A stretch of DNA of 64,000 nt, taken from NCBI RefSeq assembly GCF_011612265.2, contig NZ_CP050134.2, positions 310,001 to 374,000 on the forward strand. The letters are read 5' to 3'. The DNA comes from Corynebacterium matruchotii (GTDB taxonomy: Bacteria > Actinomycetota > Actinomycetes > Mycobacteriales > Mycobacteriaceae). Below the pieces are notes generated by a model, which saw only the letters and a list, made by a program, of their open reading frames with translations, searched no databases and was not told the DNA's origin. Positions 1 to 8,330 of this stretch are shown piece after piece. Each line of letters starts with the position of its first letter. The stretch's first letter is position 1. Made by a program: the position numbers and the translations under genes.

Positions 1-802
1 CACAGCCCACACCAATCACATACCCCCAGGTGGTGTCGATAAGCGAGGCGAGAGCCCCAAGGCCGACGGCACCTAGCACCAGCCCGGCTTGCACCGGCCA
101 GAGCCGCCACCCGAAGTCTGACCACAGGGCCAGGCCGGGGCGATCGTCGCGGCCGACATACACGAAGCTTACTACCAGCCACAGGGCTGCCCCATGGCAG
201 AGGGCGGCCGGCAGTGACATGCCGCGGACCAGTGCCATGGGGAAGAGCGCCGCAATCAGGCACACGAGCCCGAAGTACCCTACTGGCATGACCACCCGGG
301 TTGCCGGCCGGAGGAGTCGGCGGCGCACATCGAATTCGAAAAACTGCCACACCCCGCCGCGTCGGGGCGTTACCGCGATCGCCCCAGCCCTACGAAAATG
401 TTTGCGTTGCGGCATGTGGGCCACCGTTCTGGGGATAAGCAGGCCGGCCGTGGTTCCGACCCCGACGCCCACCACCGTGAGCGCCAGCGCCACCCAATTA
501 CTGTTGGCCGCGGCGACAAGAACCATGCCCCAGAACGACACCAGACAGAATCCGAAGGCCAGGCAGCTGGGCAGCAATTGGCGTGCGGTCAGGGCGATGG
601 GCGGCGTGACCAGGGCCGACGAATACCGGCGGGTCATGCTGAATGGGATGCCGGTGCATACCAGGAGGGCGAGCAGGCATTGCGGCCCGGTTGCCGATTT
701 GGTGAAGAACACGCCAGCGTAGAAGGCGATGAGGAATTCGGTGAGCGGCCCAACACCGTTCGATTCGCGCCCATAGTGTTGGCGCAGCAAGAGCATGGTC
801 AT
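1..802 (-). CDS. ABC transporter permease, partial (runs off the left edge)
   Basis: Minus-strand frame starting with ATG at 802 and open to the window edge (about 267 residues visible, C-terminus missing). The protein is rich in hydrophobic stretches (for example a segment around residues 85-110 and another around 120-135) separated by short Arg-rich loops, as expected for a multi-pass membrane protein. Its start codon overlaps the stop of the upstream ATPase gene in a TAATG junction, so the two are probably translationally coupled. The role as membrane subunit of an ABC exporter is inferred mainly from that coupling. The substrate is unknown. A fairly long open frame on the opposite strand here is a GC-bias shadow. 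Confidence 0.65.
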   Translation of the reverse strand, partial: MTMLLLRQHYGRESNGVGPLTEFLIAFYAGVFFTKSATGPQCLLALLVCTGIPFSMTRRYSSALVTPPIALTARQLLPSCLAFGFCLVSFWGMVLVAAANSNWVALALTVVGVGVGTTAGLLIPRTVAHMPQRKHFRRAGAIAVTPRRGGVWQFFEFDVRRRLLRPATRVVMPVGYFGLVCLIAALFPMALVRGMSLPAALCHGAALWLVVSFVYVGRDDRPGLALWSDFGWRLWPVQAGLVLGAVGLGALASLIDTTWGYVIGVGC

Positions 803-1485
803 TATTCGCCCCGCCCGCCCGCCGCCGACCCTGCTGCCGGGCTGGCTTCCGACCCTAAACCCGGTTTCGCCTCAGTTTTCACCCCGCCCGGATCGGCTAA
901 CCAATCTGCCTGGCAGTCGGTGAATTCAGCCCCAGATAGTTCCATGAGCCGGGTGAAGGGGTCGTTGCCCAGCACCGCGCTGGGTGCGCCCTCCGCCACC
1001 ACCTCCAGGTCGGCCATGACTTCGATTGTGTCGCACTGTTCGGCAATGGTGAAGTCCTGGGTGGAGATGGTCACCTGGTGCCCCAGATTGCTGATGCGGC
1101 GCAGTATCCGCAGGATCCGAGCCCGAGAGATCGCGTCCACCATTTCCAGAGGCTCATCAAGATACAGGTGTTGTGCCGGCTTGATGAACACTATGGCCAG
1201 GGCGGTCTTTTTGTAATTACCGGCAGAATAAGTACTGATGGCGCGGGTCGTACCACCGTCGATAGCAAGTTCGTCACACAGGATGGTGGCTCTGCGTTTC
1301 GCTTCGGCGCGCGGCAGCCGATGCATCCTGCCCAGCCGGTGCAGTAGCTCGTGCGCGCTGACTTCGATGGGAATGATGGGGTTGTCGGGGACGAATTGCG
1401 CGGCCCCCGGCGCGTGTTGGGCATAAAGGTTCTTGAGTCGGGTGGTTTTCCCGGAGCCGTTGATGCCGATGAGCCCGGTTATCAC
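802..1485 (-). CDS. ABC transporter ATP-binding protein with non-standard motifs
   Basis: 227-residue ATPase of the ABC exporter type. It starts at GTG (1485), with an AGAGGA ribosome-binding site about 8 bases upstream. Walker A is clear (GINGSGKT, residues 8-15) and so is Walker B (LYLDEP, 107-112). The ABC signature is atypical (YSAGN, 86-90, in place of LSGGQ), and the switch histidine after Walker B is replaced by Gln (STQD, Q143). The C-terminus is a low-complexity Gly/Ala tail. It is coupled to the membrane-protein gene downstream. The family normally energises export or membrane remodelling; the altered signature and H-loop suggest either slow hydrolysis or a specialised subfamily. 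Substrate unknown. Confidence 0.8.
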   Translation of the reverse strand: MITGLIGINGSGKTTRLKNLYAQHAPGAAQFVPDNPIIPIEVSAHELLHRLGRMHRLPRAEAKRRATILCDELAIDGGTTRAISTYSAGNYKKTALAIVFIKPAQHLYLDEPLEMVDAISRARILRILRRISNLGHQVTISTQDFTIAEQCDTIEVMADLEVVAEGAPSAVLGNDPFTRLMELSGAEFTDCQADWLADPGGVKTEAKPGLGSEASPAAGSAAGGRGE

Positions 1486-1777
1486 AGGTAGATCCTCTTT
1501 CTAAAAAATATTGTGGCTGGGTGCAGCGTACTATATTTTGATTTCTAACAATTGGTTTCTGGCAGTCGTTGCCCGGGGTTTTTATGGTTGATGCCAGGTG
1601 CGGCGGAGAGTTCACAGGTTGGATCGGGAAAATTCGAGCGAATTTCGGGAGGATTAGAAGCCTTCTGCCACGAATTATTCAGTAATGCTCTTTATCATCA
1701 TAGGCAGTGATCGGTTCACTGAATAAGGAATCGGCTACGCAAATAACACGCACCTACGACATTGAAGGAGACAAATC

Positions 1778-2299
1778 ATGCGTGCGTTTTCTAAGACCAG
1801 CAAGTTGGCGATCATCGGCGGTTCCCTGGCGGTTGCCCTGGGGACTGGTGCCCTGGCCGCCCATGCCCAAAACGCCACCGATGCGCCCGCGGCGTCCGCA
1901 AGCGCCAGCCAGCTGCCGGGTAAGGACCGCGACAAGGGCAACAAGGACGACAAGGGTCCCGCCGAGCTGGCCAAGAAGCTGGGCGTGAGCGAGGACAAGT
2001 TGAAGGAGGCCATGGATTCGCTGCGTTCCGAGGGCTCCGGCGAGCAGAAGGGCGAGCGCCCCGATAAGTCCGCCATGGACCAGAAGCTTGCTACCGCCCT
2101 GGGCGTTGATGTTTCCAAGGTGGAGCAGGCCATGTCTGAGATGCACAGCGAGCGTGAGGCGGAGCACCGCACCGAGTTGTCGTCTCGCCTTGACGAGGCA
2201 GTGTCCAAGGGCACCTTGTCGTCGTCCGATAAGGATTCCGTGCTGAAGGCGTTTGATGCCGGCGTCCTTGGCGGTGGCCCGGAGCGCGCTGCTCAGTAA
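1778..2299 (+). CDS. Small secreted protein, paralogue of the one at 3863
   Basis: 173 residues, with AAGGAG about 7 bases before the ATG. An N-terminal signal peptide (positive n-region, hydrophobic core to about residue 28, cleavage likely after AHA) precedes an Ala/Ser-rich then highly charged, Lys/Asp/Glu-rich mature protein with probable helices. Two short helical units near LGVSEDKLKEAM and LGVDVSKVEQAM look like an internal duplication. The C-terminal stretch (D-A-V-x-x-G ... D-x-V-L-K-x-F-D-x-G) is shared with the gene at 3863. No enzyme motif is seen. Probably an exported, soluble protein of unknown function. A GC-rich hairpin follows the stop codon. Confidence 0.75.
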   Translation: MRAFSKTSKLAIIGGSLAVALGTGALAAHAQNATDAPAASASASQLPGKDRDKGNKDDKGPAELAKKLGVSEDKLKEAMDSLRSEGSGEQKGERPDKSAMDQKLATALGVDVSKVEQAMSEMHSEREAEHRTELSSRLDEAVSKGTLSSSDKDSVLKAFDAGVLGGGPERAAQ

Positions 2300-2306
2300 T
2301 CAGTTC

Positions 2307-2335
2307 CCCCCGCTTTACGACGCCGCAAGCGGGGG
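2307..2335 (+). terminator. GC-rich hairpin after the secreted-protein gene
   Basis: Inverted repeat CCCCCGCTT / AAGCGGGGG (2307-2315 and 2327-2335) starts 7 bases after the stop codon. It lacks a T-run, so it is only a terminator-like hairpin. Its 5' arm and loop contain a copy of the dispersed 13-mer (2312-2324). Confidence 0.5.
2312..2324 (+). repeat. Dispersed 13-mer, GCTTTACGACGCC
   Basis: Variant copy (TA in place of the NT pair) in the hairpin after the 1778 gene. Confidence 0.6.
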
Positions 2336-2388
2336 CCATCATCTCACACCCCGTCTGGTTGGCTTCATTCGGTTGGTCGTGATTTTGT

Positions 2389-2822
2389 GTGTGCTGCGAT
2401 ATTTGGGTTGCAGGCCGGTTGTGAAGCTTCATTCGGCCAATATCGCAGCACACTTCACCTCACCTCGTGGTGGGGTGCTTTTTTATGGGCGGCGTTTGCG
2501 TCGGGCACTGTGCTGCGATATCTGGGTTTTGGGCCGCCTCCAGGGTCCATTTTGTTCAATATCGCAGCACACATCTTCCGGTGCGGCGGGGTCTCCCGTC
2601 TAACCCGACTTGTCTGATGAGTAGTGTGCTGCGTTATTGCCTGTTTTGGGCTTGGATTCGGCCTCTCGGGTGAGATATCGCAGCACACACCCCGGCCGCG
2701 GGGCTAGGGATGTCCGGGAGTTGGGCCCTCCCGTCCGATTTGGGTCGTCTGACAAGTAGTGTGCTGCGATATCTGGTTTTTAGGCCTCCTCCAGGCCCTG
2801 TTTCGGCCAATATCGCAGCACA
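2389..2822. repeat. Array of four long inverted-repeat units with a shared stem, period about 120 bp
   Basis: Four units each begin with GTGTGCTGCGATAT (or a variant) and end with its complement ATATCGCAGCACAC. Arms lie at 2389-2403/2439-2453, 2509-2521/2559-2571, 2624-2637/2675-2688 and 2759-2772/2810-2822. Stems are 13-15 bp with loops of about 35-40 nt. The loops of units 2 and 4 are related (CTGG, T-run, GGCC, CCTCCAGG). The spacers before units 3 and 4 are also related (ending GTCTGA..AGTA), so the array arose by tandem duplication of roughly 116-135 bp. No coding frame is convincing here. Could encode structured RNA, bind a dimeric protein, or be a mobile-element remnant. Confidence 0.85.
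2456..2484 (+). terminator. Rho-independent terminator within the repeat array
   Basis: Nine-pair stem CACCTCACC / GGTGGGGTG (one T-G pair) with a TCGT tetraloop, followed by six Ts (2479-2484). It lies directly after the first hairpin unit, so it may end transcription of the secreted-protein gene or of an RNA made from the array. Confidence 0.7.
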
Positions 2823-2984
2823 GTACTCGTGGTCCCGGATCTCGGGGTCGAGTGGGGCGAGGTTGCCAGCCTGGTTCACGCGCCTGGGGGAGCGTCGTAA
2901 AGCAACAGGGGGCACATGCGCATCAGCAGTAACAGCGAACTGCGTGCGCAACTCGCATCATATTATGATTGGGTGCAATGAAAA

Positions 2985-3602
2985 TTAGGAAGCCAGTGCT
3001 TCTGCGATGGGAGTGTCCCCACCGGACATAGTGATGACCTTGCCCACGGTCTCTGGGATCGTAATGATTGCCGCCAGGGTTGCGGCCACATCATCCATGC
3101 TATTGCCGCGGGGCTCTGCCACATCCACGGCGATGCGACCCGTGCCCGGGGTGTCCTCCAGAGGTCCCGGCTGCAGGATCGTGTAGTCCAGGTCGCTGTG
3201 GTGGACCAGCCAGTGGTCGGCAAAGAACTTCGCAATGTAGTAATCCGACAGGTCCGCCAGGATTCCTTCGTTCCACCGCTCCGGCTGTAACGCATACACC
3301 GTGCTCAACATGACAAACCGGGGTACCCCGGCCGCCTTAGCCGCCTGGATCAGTTTGACCGCGCCAAACGCATCCACCTGCAACAAATTCTTCCCCCGCG
3401 ACCCAGCAGTGAAATAGATAACATCCGGTTGCACGGACTTCACCGCCTTGGTGATCTCCGGTAGTGGGGCGGTCAGGTCGAGCGCCACCGCATTGGGGGC
3501 CTCCGCGTTCCGCACGCCGGCGTACACCGTGTGGGATTCGGAGAGTAACGCCATGAGTTTGGTGCCAACGCGACCGTTAGCACCAACAATAAGAATCTTC
3601 AT
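2985..3602 (-). CDS. NAD(P)-binding atypical short-chain dehydrogenase (NmrA/HSCARG-like)
   Basis: 205 residues beginning with a Rossmann beta-alpha-beta and a glycine motif VGANGRVG (residues 6-13). Next come the typical LDLT segment, a VIYFTAGSRG turn and an LSTVYALQPE strand. Family members of this size use NAD(P)H as a cofactor and act as epimerase-like enzymes or redox sensors. The YxxxK dyad appears as YYIAK near residue 120. It sits alone between the repeat array and a divergent secreted-protein gene, so there is no operon hint to a substrate. The start at ATG 3602 places the glycine motif at the usual distance from the N-terminus. Confidence 0.8.
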   Translation of the reverse strand: MKILIVGANGRVGTKLMALLSESHTVYAGVRNAEAPNAVALDLTAPLPEITKAVKSVQPDVIYFTAGSRGKNLLQVDAFGAVKLIQAAKAAGVPRFVMLSTVYALQPERWNEGILADLSDYYIAKFFADHWLVHHSDLDYTILQPGPLEDTPGTGRIAVDVAEPRGNSMDDVAATLAAIITIPETVGKVITMSGGDTPIAEALAS

Positions 3603-3862
3603 GCGGCCTAAGTGTATAGATTGCGATAATCCTTGGGGAGAGCGCCACCCCGAAAACGGGCAAGCAGATGTTCTAGGACGGCGTTCCCCGGATTCTCACA
3701 GTAAGCCCGAATCCGCTTTTCAGCATCGCTCAGGAAATTAAAAGTAAACCCTGCGGCTTACAGAAGGTCATTTCCATTTTCTGCCCAGTCATGCCGCCTA
3801 ATCTTATTATTAATGTTCTTAAGAGCCCTCATGCTCCACCGATGATCCTAAGGAGATTCCTA

Positions 3863-4288
3863 ATGCGTACCCCCTTCGCTAATAAGAAACTCGTTCTTGC
3901 TGGTAGCTTCGCTGCCCTCGTTCTCGGTGTCGGTGCTACCACCGCCTATGCGCAATACGCCGCAATAAGTAGCGAATCCCCCGTGGCGGCAACCAGTCTC
4001 CAGCCCGCTCGCGCCACCGAATTATCCGGCTTGGGAGTCACCGCCGATATTCCGTCCGAACAGCTGCAAACGGCCGACCCCACTAACACCGCCCAACGCG
4101 CCGAACTGGTGAAACAGCTGGATAGGGCGGTAGCCGCCGGTGTCATATCCCCAGCCGGCAAGGATCGGGTGCTCAAGGAGTTCGACGATGGCACACTGAT
4201 CCTCGGGCCCAGCAATCCTGCTGCCGGACAAGCCGCCAACCAGCAACAAAGCACCCCTACCTCTAGCGATTACCTCGACGCGGCATAG
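3863..4288 (+). CDS. Small secreted protein, paralogue of the one at 1778
   Basis: 141 residues. The ATG at 3863 is chosen because TAAGGAG lies 8 bases upstream and it gives a compact signal peptide (n-region RTPFANKK, hydrophobic core, cleavage likely after AYA); an in-frame start 72 bases upstream lacks these features. The mature part shares the C-terminal pattern of the 1778 product (D-R-A-V-x-x-G-V-I, then D-R-V-L-K-E-F-D-x-G-T-L) but is shorter and less charged. No catalytic motif. The stop is followed by only 19 bases, holding an exact copy of the 13-mer, before the convergent lipase gene. Confidence 0.75.
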   Translation: MRTPFANKKLVLAGSFAALVLGVGATTAYAQYAAISSESPVAATSLQPARATELSGLGVTADIPSEQLQTADPTNTAQRAELVKQLDRAVAAGVISPAGKDRVLKEFDDGTLILGPSNPAAGQAANQQQSTPTSSDYLDAA

Positions 4289-4294
4289 CACCTC

Positions 4295-4307
4295 GCTTGT
4301 CGACGCC
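4295..4307 (+). repeat. Dispersed 13-mer, GCTTGTCGACGCC
   Basis: Exact copy filling most of the 19-base gap between convergent genes. Confidence 0.7.
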
Positions 4308-5561
4308 CTACAGTGACGAGCGCGGGCTTTGATAGTTGCCGCAATCATTCCGAGCCGGCTCGCCCCGGAACCGGGCCAACAAATACTCCATGGAGGGCTG
4401 AATATCCTCCCAGCTCGACAGCGCGTGATTAATACCCGAATTGATCGTGGGCGTCACCCGCGGCAGCGCCGATTGCGTCGCCGACACCGTGGCCCCGGCC
4501 CGACAATACTTGTCGGCCAGGCGTGCGACCTGATCCGTGGGAATAATATCGTCAGATCGGCCGGTCATCATAAAAATCGGGGTGCGTGGCGGCTTTTTCC
4601 CCAGGCTATTGCGTTTCAAAGTTTCGGCAATCACCGGCTCCTGCTGTACTACCTCCTTGAACGTGATGCCGGTCTTCGTGAACACATTCGACTTCATAAA
4701 CCCGTACTTTCCCACCGAATCAATCACGCAACTCGTGGCAACCGTCTGTAAATATCGGTGCCCCGCATCCGACACGTGCCGATCCACCGCCGCCCGAAAC
4801 TGGGCGTCGCGTGCCGAAAACCCATTGATGGCCATCCCCAGCACCCCGCTGATCGACGACCCATCCACCGTGGTGAACACCTCAAACAAATCCGCCGGCG
4901 GCGCCCCCGCATAGGTTCCCACCAGCCGCACATCCGGGGCGTACTCCTCCGCCAGTTCCGCGGCCGCCGCCACGGCGCCCCCACCCTGCGAATACCCGTG
5001 CAACCCCACCGGGGAATCCAGCGGTGCCTTCGCCACCCGCAGGCCTGCCCGGGCCGCATCCAAGACCGCATGCGCCTCTTCCGCCGCATTCACATATGTG
5101 TGAATCCCCGGCGTGCCCAACCCAATATAGTCGGTGACAATCACCCGCAACCCTAGCGACGCCGCATAATACTGGATCGGCAGCTCGTAATTCACCGACA
5201 TTGCCGTCGTAGACACCGCCCCCACCAGCCACGGCCCCCGCGAGGGGGCGCACATGTCCCCCTGGCCGCGCGTCCCCGGTGCGAACACCACGGTCCCTAT
5301 CGCCGGTCGGTCGGGTTCGATCACATACCCGGATACCGCCACCGGTTTTCCGTCCTGGTCGGTGGATGCATACAGCATTTTTGTGGCCCGGGTGTTGTCG
5401 ACCGGTTGGGTGCGTAGGACCGTGCCGGGGGCTTGCGGGTGGGTGGAAAACTGTGCGGGAGGTTGGTAAAAATCATCATTGTCGGCAGTCGCAGCAGCAG
5501 GGAACATGGCTGAGACGGCGAGGAAGATGATGGACCATACGCACATAGTTTTCTTTGCCAT
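4308..5561 (-). CDS. Secreted lipase / triacylglycerol esterase (LIP family)
   Basis: 417 residues with an N-terminal signal peptide (KK then hydrophobic to about residue 26, AATA cleavage area). An alpha/beta-hydrolase core carries the nucleophile elbow GYSQGGG (Ser about 191), an acid in the segment TGRSDDIIP and a probable catalytic His in NSGINHALSSW near the end. This is the arrangement of the secretory lipase (LIP) family of corynebacteria and mycobacteria, which hydrolyse lipid esters outside the cell. Monocistronic by context. A TACAAT -10-like box about 11 bases before ATG suggests a very short or absent leader. Convergent with 3863. Confidence 0.85.
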   Translation of the reverse strand: MAKKTMCVWSIIFLAVSAMFPAAATADNDDFYQPPAQFSTHPQAPGTVLRTQPVDNTRATKMLYASTDQDGKPVAVSGYVIEPDRPAIGTVVFAPGTRGQGDMCAPSRGPWLVGAVSTTAMSVNYELPIQYYAASLGLRVIVTDYIGLGTPGIHTYVNAAEEAHAVLDAARAGLRVAKAPLDSPVGLHGYSQGGGAVAAAAELAEEYAPDVRLVGTYAGAPPADLFEVFTTVDGSSISGVLGMAINGFSARDAQFRAAVDRHVSDAGHRYLQTVATSCVIDSVGKYGFMKSNVFTKTGITFKEVVQQEPVIAETLKRNSLGKKPPRTPIFMMTGRSDDIIPTDQVARLADKYCRAGATVSATQSALPRVTPTINSGINHALSSWEDIQPSMEYLLARFRGEPARNDCGNYQSPRSSL

Positions 5562-5635
5562 GGTGGCTTATTGTAGAGGGTTATAAGCGTGGTAAGCCAG
5601 TCCGGGTGGTGCGTTTGGGTGGGGCTAGCTGGGGA

Positions 5636-6550
5636 CTAGTTGGGTAAGCGGAAGCCGCCGGCGACTTCCCGCGCGAGGCCGTCGTCAAGCAGGGAAGTGA
5701 GCGCACGGTTGCGTTGCGTGCCATCCGCCCACACGGCTTCGATGCGTTCGAGCGGTACTATGCCGTCGGCTGCGCGGAGTTCCGCCATGATGAGTCCTCG
5801 GACCTGGCGGTCTGTGCCGGCAAATTTTTGCACGCGGCGGCTGGGGCGGCGCGGGGTCACGATCGACCCGCCGGCCACCCATAGGCATGACGACCGGAGA
5901 GGACAGTCACCACATTTGGGGGTGGTGGTGCAGATGAGTGCCCCGAGCTCCATGATCGCCGTGCTGAATTTTGCCGCGTCCACGTCCCCGTCGGCGTCTG
6001 GCAGTAGGGATTCCATGACCGCCAGTTCCCGTTTCGACGGGGATCGTGGCTCGTATTCGCCGTGGTAGAACCGGGCGAGCACCCGTCGCACATTCGTGTC
6101 CACCACCGGCACCCGCTGCCCGTAGGCGAATGCGGCAACGGCCCGGGCGGTGTAGTCGCCGATGCCGGGCAGGGCCAACAGGTCGGTCACATCTTCCGGC
6201 ACCACGCCATTGTGGTGCGCCACAATCTGTTGGGCGCATTCGTGCAGGCGGAGCGCGCGCCGCGGGTACCCAAGACGCCCCCAAGCGCGTAGCACATCGT
6301 CAATGCGGGCCGCGGCGAAGTCAGTGGGGGTGGGCCAACGGTTGATCCACCCCAACCATATGGGTTCCACGCGGGCGACCTGGGTTTGTTGGCTCATGAC
6401 CTCGCTGAGCAGCACACCCCACGCGGAGGTTTCCGGGGTGCGCCAGGCAATGTCGCGGGCGTTGGCGGCAAACCACGCGGGGAGCCGGCGGTGTAGGACG
6501 GTTCGAAGCTCGGCGGACTTTTCTGGGGTTACGGTAACTGGTGTGGTCAT
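5636..6550 (-). CDS. mutY: A/G-specific adenine DNA glycosylase MutY
   Basis: 304 residues. It removes adenine mispaired with 8-oxoguanine in base excision repair. Visible features: catalytic Glu in SEVMSQQTQ (E50), helix-hairpin-helix LPGIGDYTARA (about 127-137), catalytic Asp in VVDTNVRR (D151) and a [4Fe-4S] loop with cysteines at about 207, 213, 216 and 222 (C-x6-C-x2-C-x5-C). The C-terminal NUDIX-like domain of longer MutY proteins is reduced to about 80 residues. Transcribed divergently from the carbonic anhydrase gene. Confidence 0.93.
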   Translation of the reverse strand: MTTPVTVTPEKSAELRTVLHRRLPAWFAANARDIAWRTPETSAWGVLLSEVMSQQTQVARVEPIWLGWINRWPTPTDFAAARIDDVLRAWGRLGYPRRALRLHECAQQIVAHHNGVVPEDVTDLLALPGIGDYTARAVAAFAYGQRVPVVDTNVRRVLARFYHGEYEPRSPSKRELAVMESLLPDADGDVDAAKFSTAIMELGALICTTTPKCGDCPLRSSCLWVAGGSIVTPRRPSRRVQKFAGTDRQVRGLIMAELRAADGIVPLERIEAVWADGTQRNRALTSLLDDGLAREVAGGFRLPN

Positions 6551-6600
6551 GATTGCTAATAATCTATCCGCAACCTATCCATCGGTGCCACAATAATACT

Positions 6601-7236
6601 ATGACTACAACACCCAGCAGCCCGTCTGAGGCCCGCAATCCAAAACTTGTGTGGGACAACCTGCTCGCCGGTAACGCCCGATTCGCCGCGGGGAAACCAC
6701 TGCATCCCAACCAGAGCGTGAACCGCCGCGAGGAGTTACGCATGGGGCAATCCCCCCGGGCGGCCGTTTTTACCTGCGGTGATTCCCGGGTCCCCGTCGA
6801 GTTGCTTTTCGACGTGGGACTCGGCGACATTTTCACCATCCGCACCGCCGGGGAAGTGGTCGACGCCGCGGTGCTGGCGTCGCTAGAGTTCGCCGTTGAG
6901 GCGCTCGCCGTTGAGGTGCTGGTGGTGTTGGGGCACGAATCCTGCGGCGCGGTCAAGGCAGCCGCGGCGGTGGCGCTCGATGGCGCGGAGGTGCCGACCG
7001 GCCACCAGCGCACCATTGTGGAGCAGATCATGCCCAGCATTCTTTCGGCGAAAAGCGCCGGGAAGCATACTCCTTTCGATTTTGAACGCGCTCACGCGGA
7101 GGCGATCCGCAGCAAGATCATGGGTATTTCCCCAGTGATTAAGGAGGCGGTTAAGAGTGGTAAGACCGCGTTTATCGCCGCCCACTACAGCCTGGCGGAT
7201 GGGTCGATCGACTACCTCTCCGTCGAAGGTGTGTAA
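6601..7236 (+). CDS. Beta-class carbonic anhydrase
   Basis: 211 residues. It interconverts CO2 and bicarbonate in the cytoplasm, supplying bicarbonate for carboxylases and purine synthesis. The zinc site is complete: Cys59 in the CGDSRVP motif with the Asp61/Arg63 dyad, and His112 with Cys115 in GHESCGA. The ATG at 6601 is chosen because it gives the usual N-terminal length; an in-frame TTG at 6553 cannot be excluded. No good ribosome-binding site precedes it, which hints at a leaderless message. Divergent from mutY across about 50 bases. Confidence 0.92.
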   Translation: MTTTPSSPSEARNPKLVWDNLLAGNARFAAGKPLHPNQSVNRREELRMGQSPRAAVFTCGDSRVPVELLFDVGLGDIFTIRTAGEVVDAAVLASLEFAVEALAVEVLVVLGHESCGAVKAAAAVALDGAEVPTGHQRTIVEQIMPSILSAKSAGKHTPFDFERAHAEAIRSKIMGISPVIKEAVKSGKTAFIAAHYSLADGSIDYLSVEGV

Positions 7237-7383
7237 CAGGGGAAGGTAACAGGCGCACAACAGCACAAGCCTGACACACGCAAAAGGGGGTAACAAATTC
7301 ATAAAGCAGTGTAGATCACACGGTTTTGCAACACACCGAGGAAGCTCCGCTGAATCCCGTAATTTTAGCTTTAGGCTTTAAGC

Positions 7384-8295
7384 GTGGATCGCCGAAATAA
7401 TTACCCCCGTCGCCCGAATATACGCAGCGCCGCCCGTCCCAGCTACGACGGGCGGCCCCTACCAGCGGAAGTGTATTACCGCCGGCGGCGTCTCGCTGCC
7501 CTCTTCGCGCTGTTAGTGATTATTGGCGTGGTCGCCACCCTCCTATTTATAAGGAGCAACCACGAGTCCGCGACGGTGGCGGTGACGGAACCCATCGCAT
7601 CCACACCACGCGCCACCGGGGGTGCCCCCGCAACCCCCACTGGTAGCCCTAAAGCTACTTCCGCTTCTGGTGGTGGGGCTGGCTCCGAGCCGGCCGCCGA
7701 GGTGGCCACGGAAGTCGCCACCACACCCGGCACGGCGGCCGGCACCCGCACCGGCGGCACCGGCGGGGCAAGTGGTGCGGGCGGGAAGAAATCCGTCACA
7801 CACACCACCGCCGCAAGCGATGACGCCCAAGCCGACGACACCAAGGATGACGACGCCGAGTCGGAGGCCGCGCAGGCCAAAGACACCTGTGACCTTTCCG
7901 ACCTCAAGATCGAAGCTTCCACCGACCACTTCAGCTACGAGGAAGGCCAACTCCCCAACCTCTACATGAAGGTCGCCAACCCCACCAAGGCCGACTGCAT
8001 CATCGACCTCACCGACAATGTGATCCGGTTTGAGATCTACACCATGGACACCAACCAACTCCTATGGTCCGACGTTGACTGCAACGACCCGGCGGAAACC
8101 GGCAAGCAAACCTTCAAAGCCAACTCCGAGCGTTACTTCAAGGTGCAATGGTCCCGTACCAGCTCCGCACCCAATGCCTGCATTGATCGGGAGCCCGCCC
8201 CCGCCGGCGACTACTACATGCATGCGGCCATCGGCAAGCTCCACACGGAAGAAGGCGTGGTGCACTCCGACGCATTCACCTTCAACCTGCAATAA
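7384..8295 (+). CDS. Membrane-anchored extracytoplasmic protein with Thr/Ala/Gly linker
   Basis: 303 residues from GTG 7384. A basic cytoplasmic N-terminus (many Arg, residues 1-38) is followed by one transmembrane helix (about 39-57). A low-complexity Ala/Thr/Gly/Pro-rich linker (about 65-160) leads to a folded C-terminal domain with four cysteines that may form two disulfides (CDLS, KADCII, VDCND, APNACID). The topology implies a cell-wall-spanning stalk with an external domain resembling a beta-sandwich. Lies between the carbonic anhydrase and radA. Function unknown; no enzymatic motif seen. Confidence 0.75.
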   Translation: MDRRNNYPRRPNIRSAARPSYDGRPLPAEVYYRRRRLAALFALLVIIGVVATLLFIRSNHESATVAVTEPIASTPRATGGAPATPTGSPKATSASGGGAGSEPAAEVATEVATTPGTAAGTRTGGTGGASGAGGKKSVTHTTAASDDAQADDTKDDDAESEAAQAKDTCDLSDLKIEASTDHFSYEEGQLPNLYMKVANPTKADCIIDLTDNVIRFEIYTMDTNQLLWSDVDCNDPAETGKQTFKANSERYFKVQWSRTSSAPNACIDREPAPAGDYYMHAAIGKLHTEEGVVHSDAFTFNLQ

Positions 8296-8330
8296 TGCGC
8301 TAACCACCCGGCTTTTCGGCGATCACCCAA

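Noticed and set aside
2389..2822. Reading the hairpin array as a CRISPR
   Set aside because: Repeats are inverted pairs with homologous loops and spacers, and no cas genes are near.
7305..7325. GlxR-type site around GTGTAGATCACAC
   Set aside because: Only one clear half-site; spacing does not fit TGTGA-N6-TCACA.
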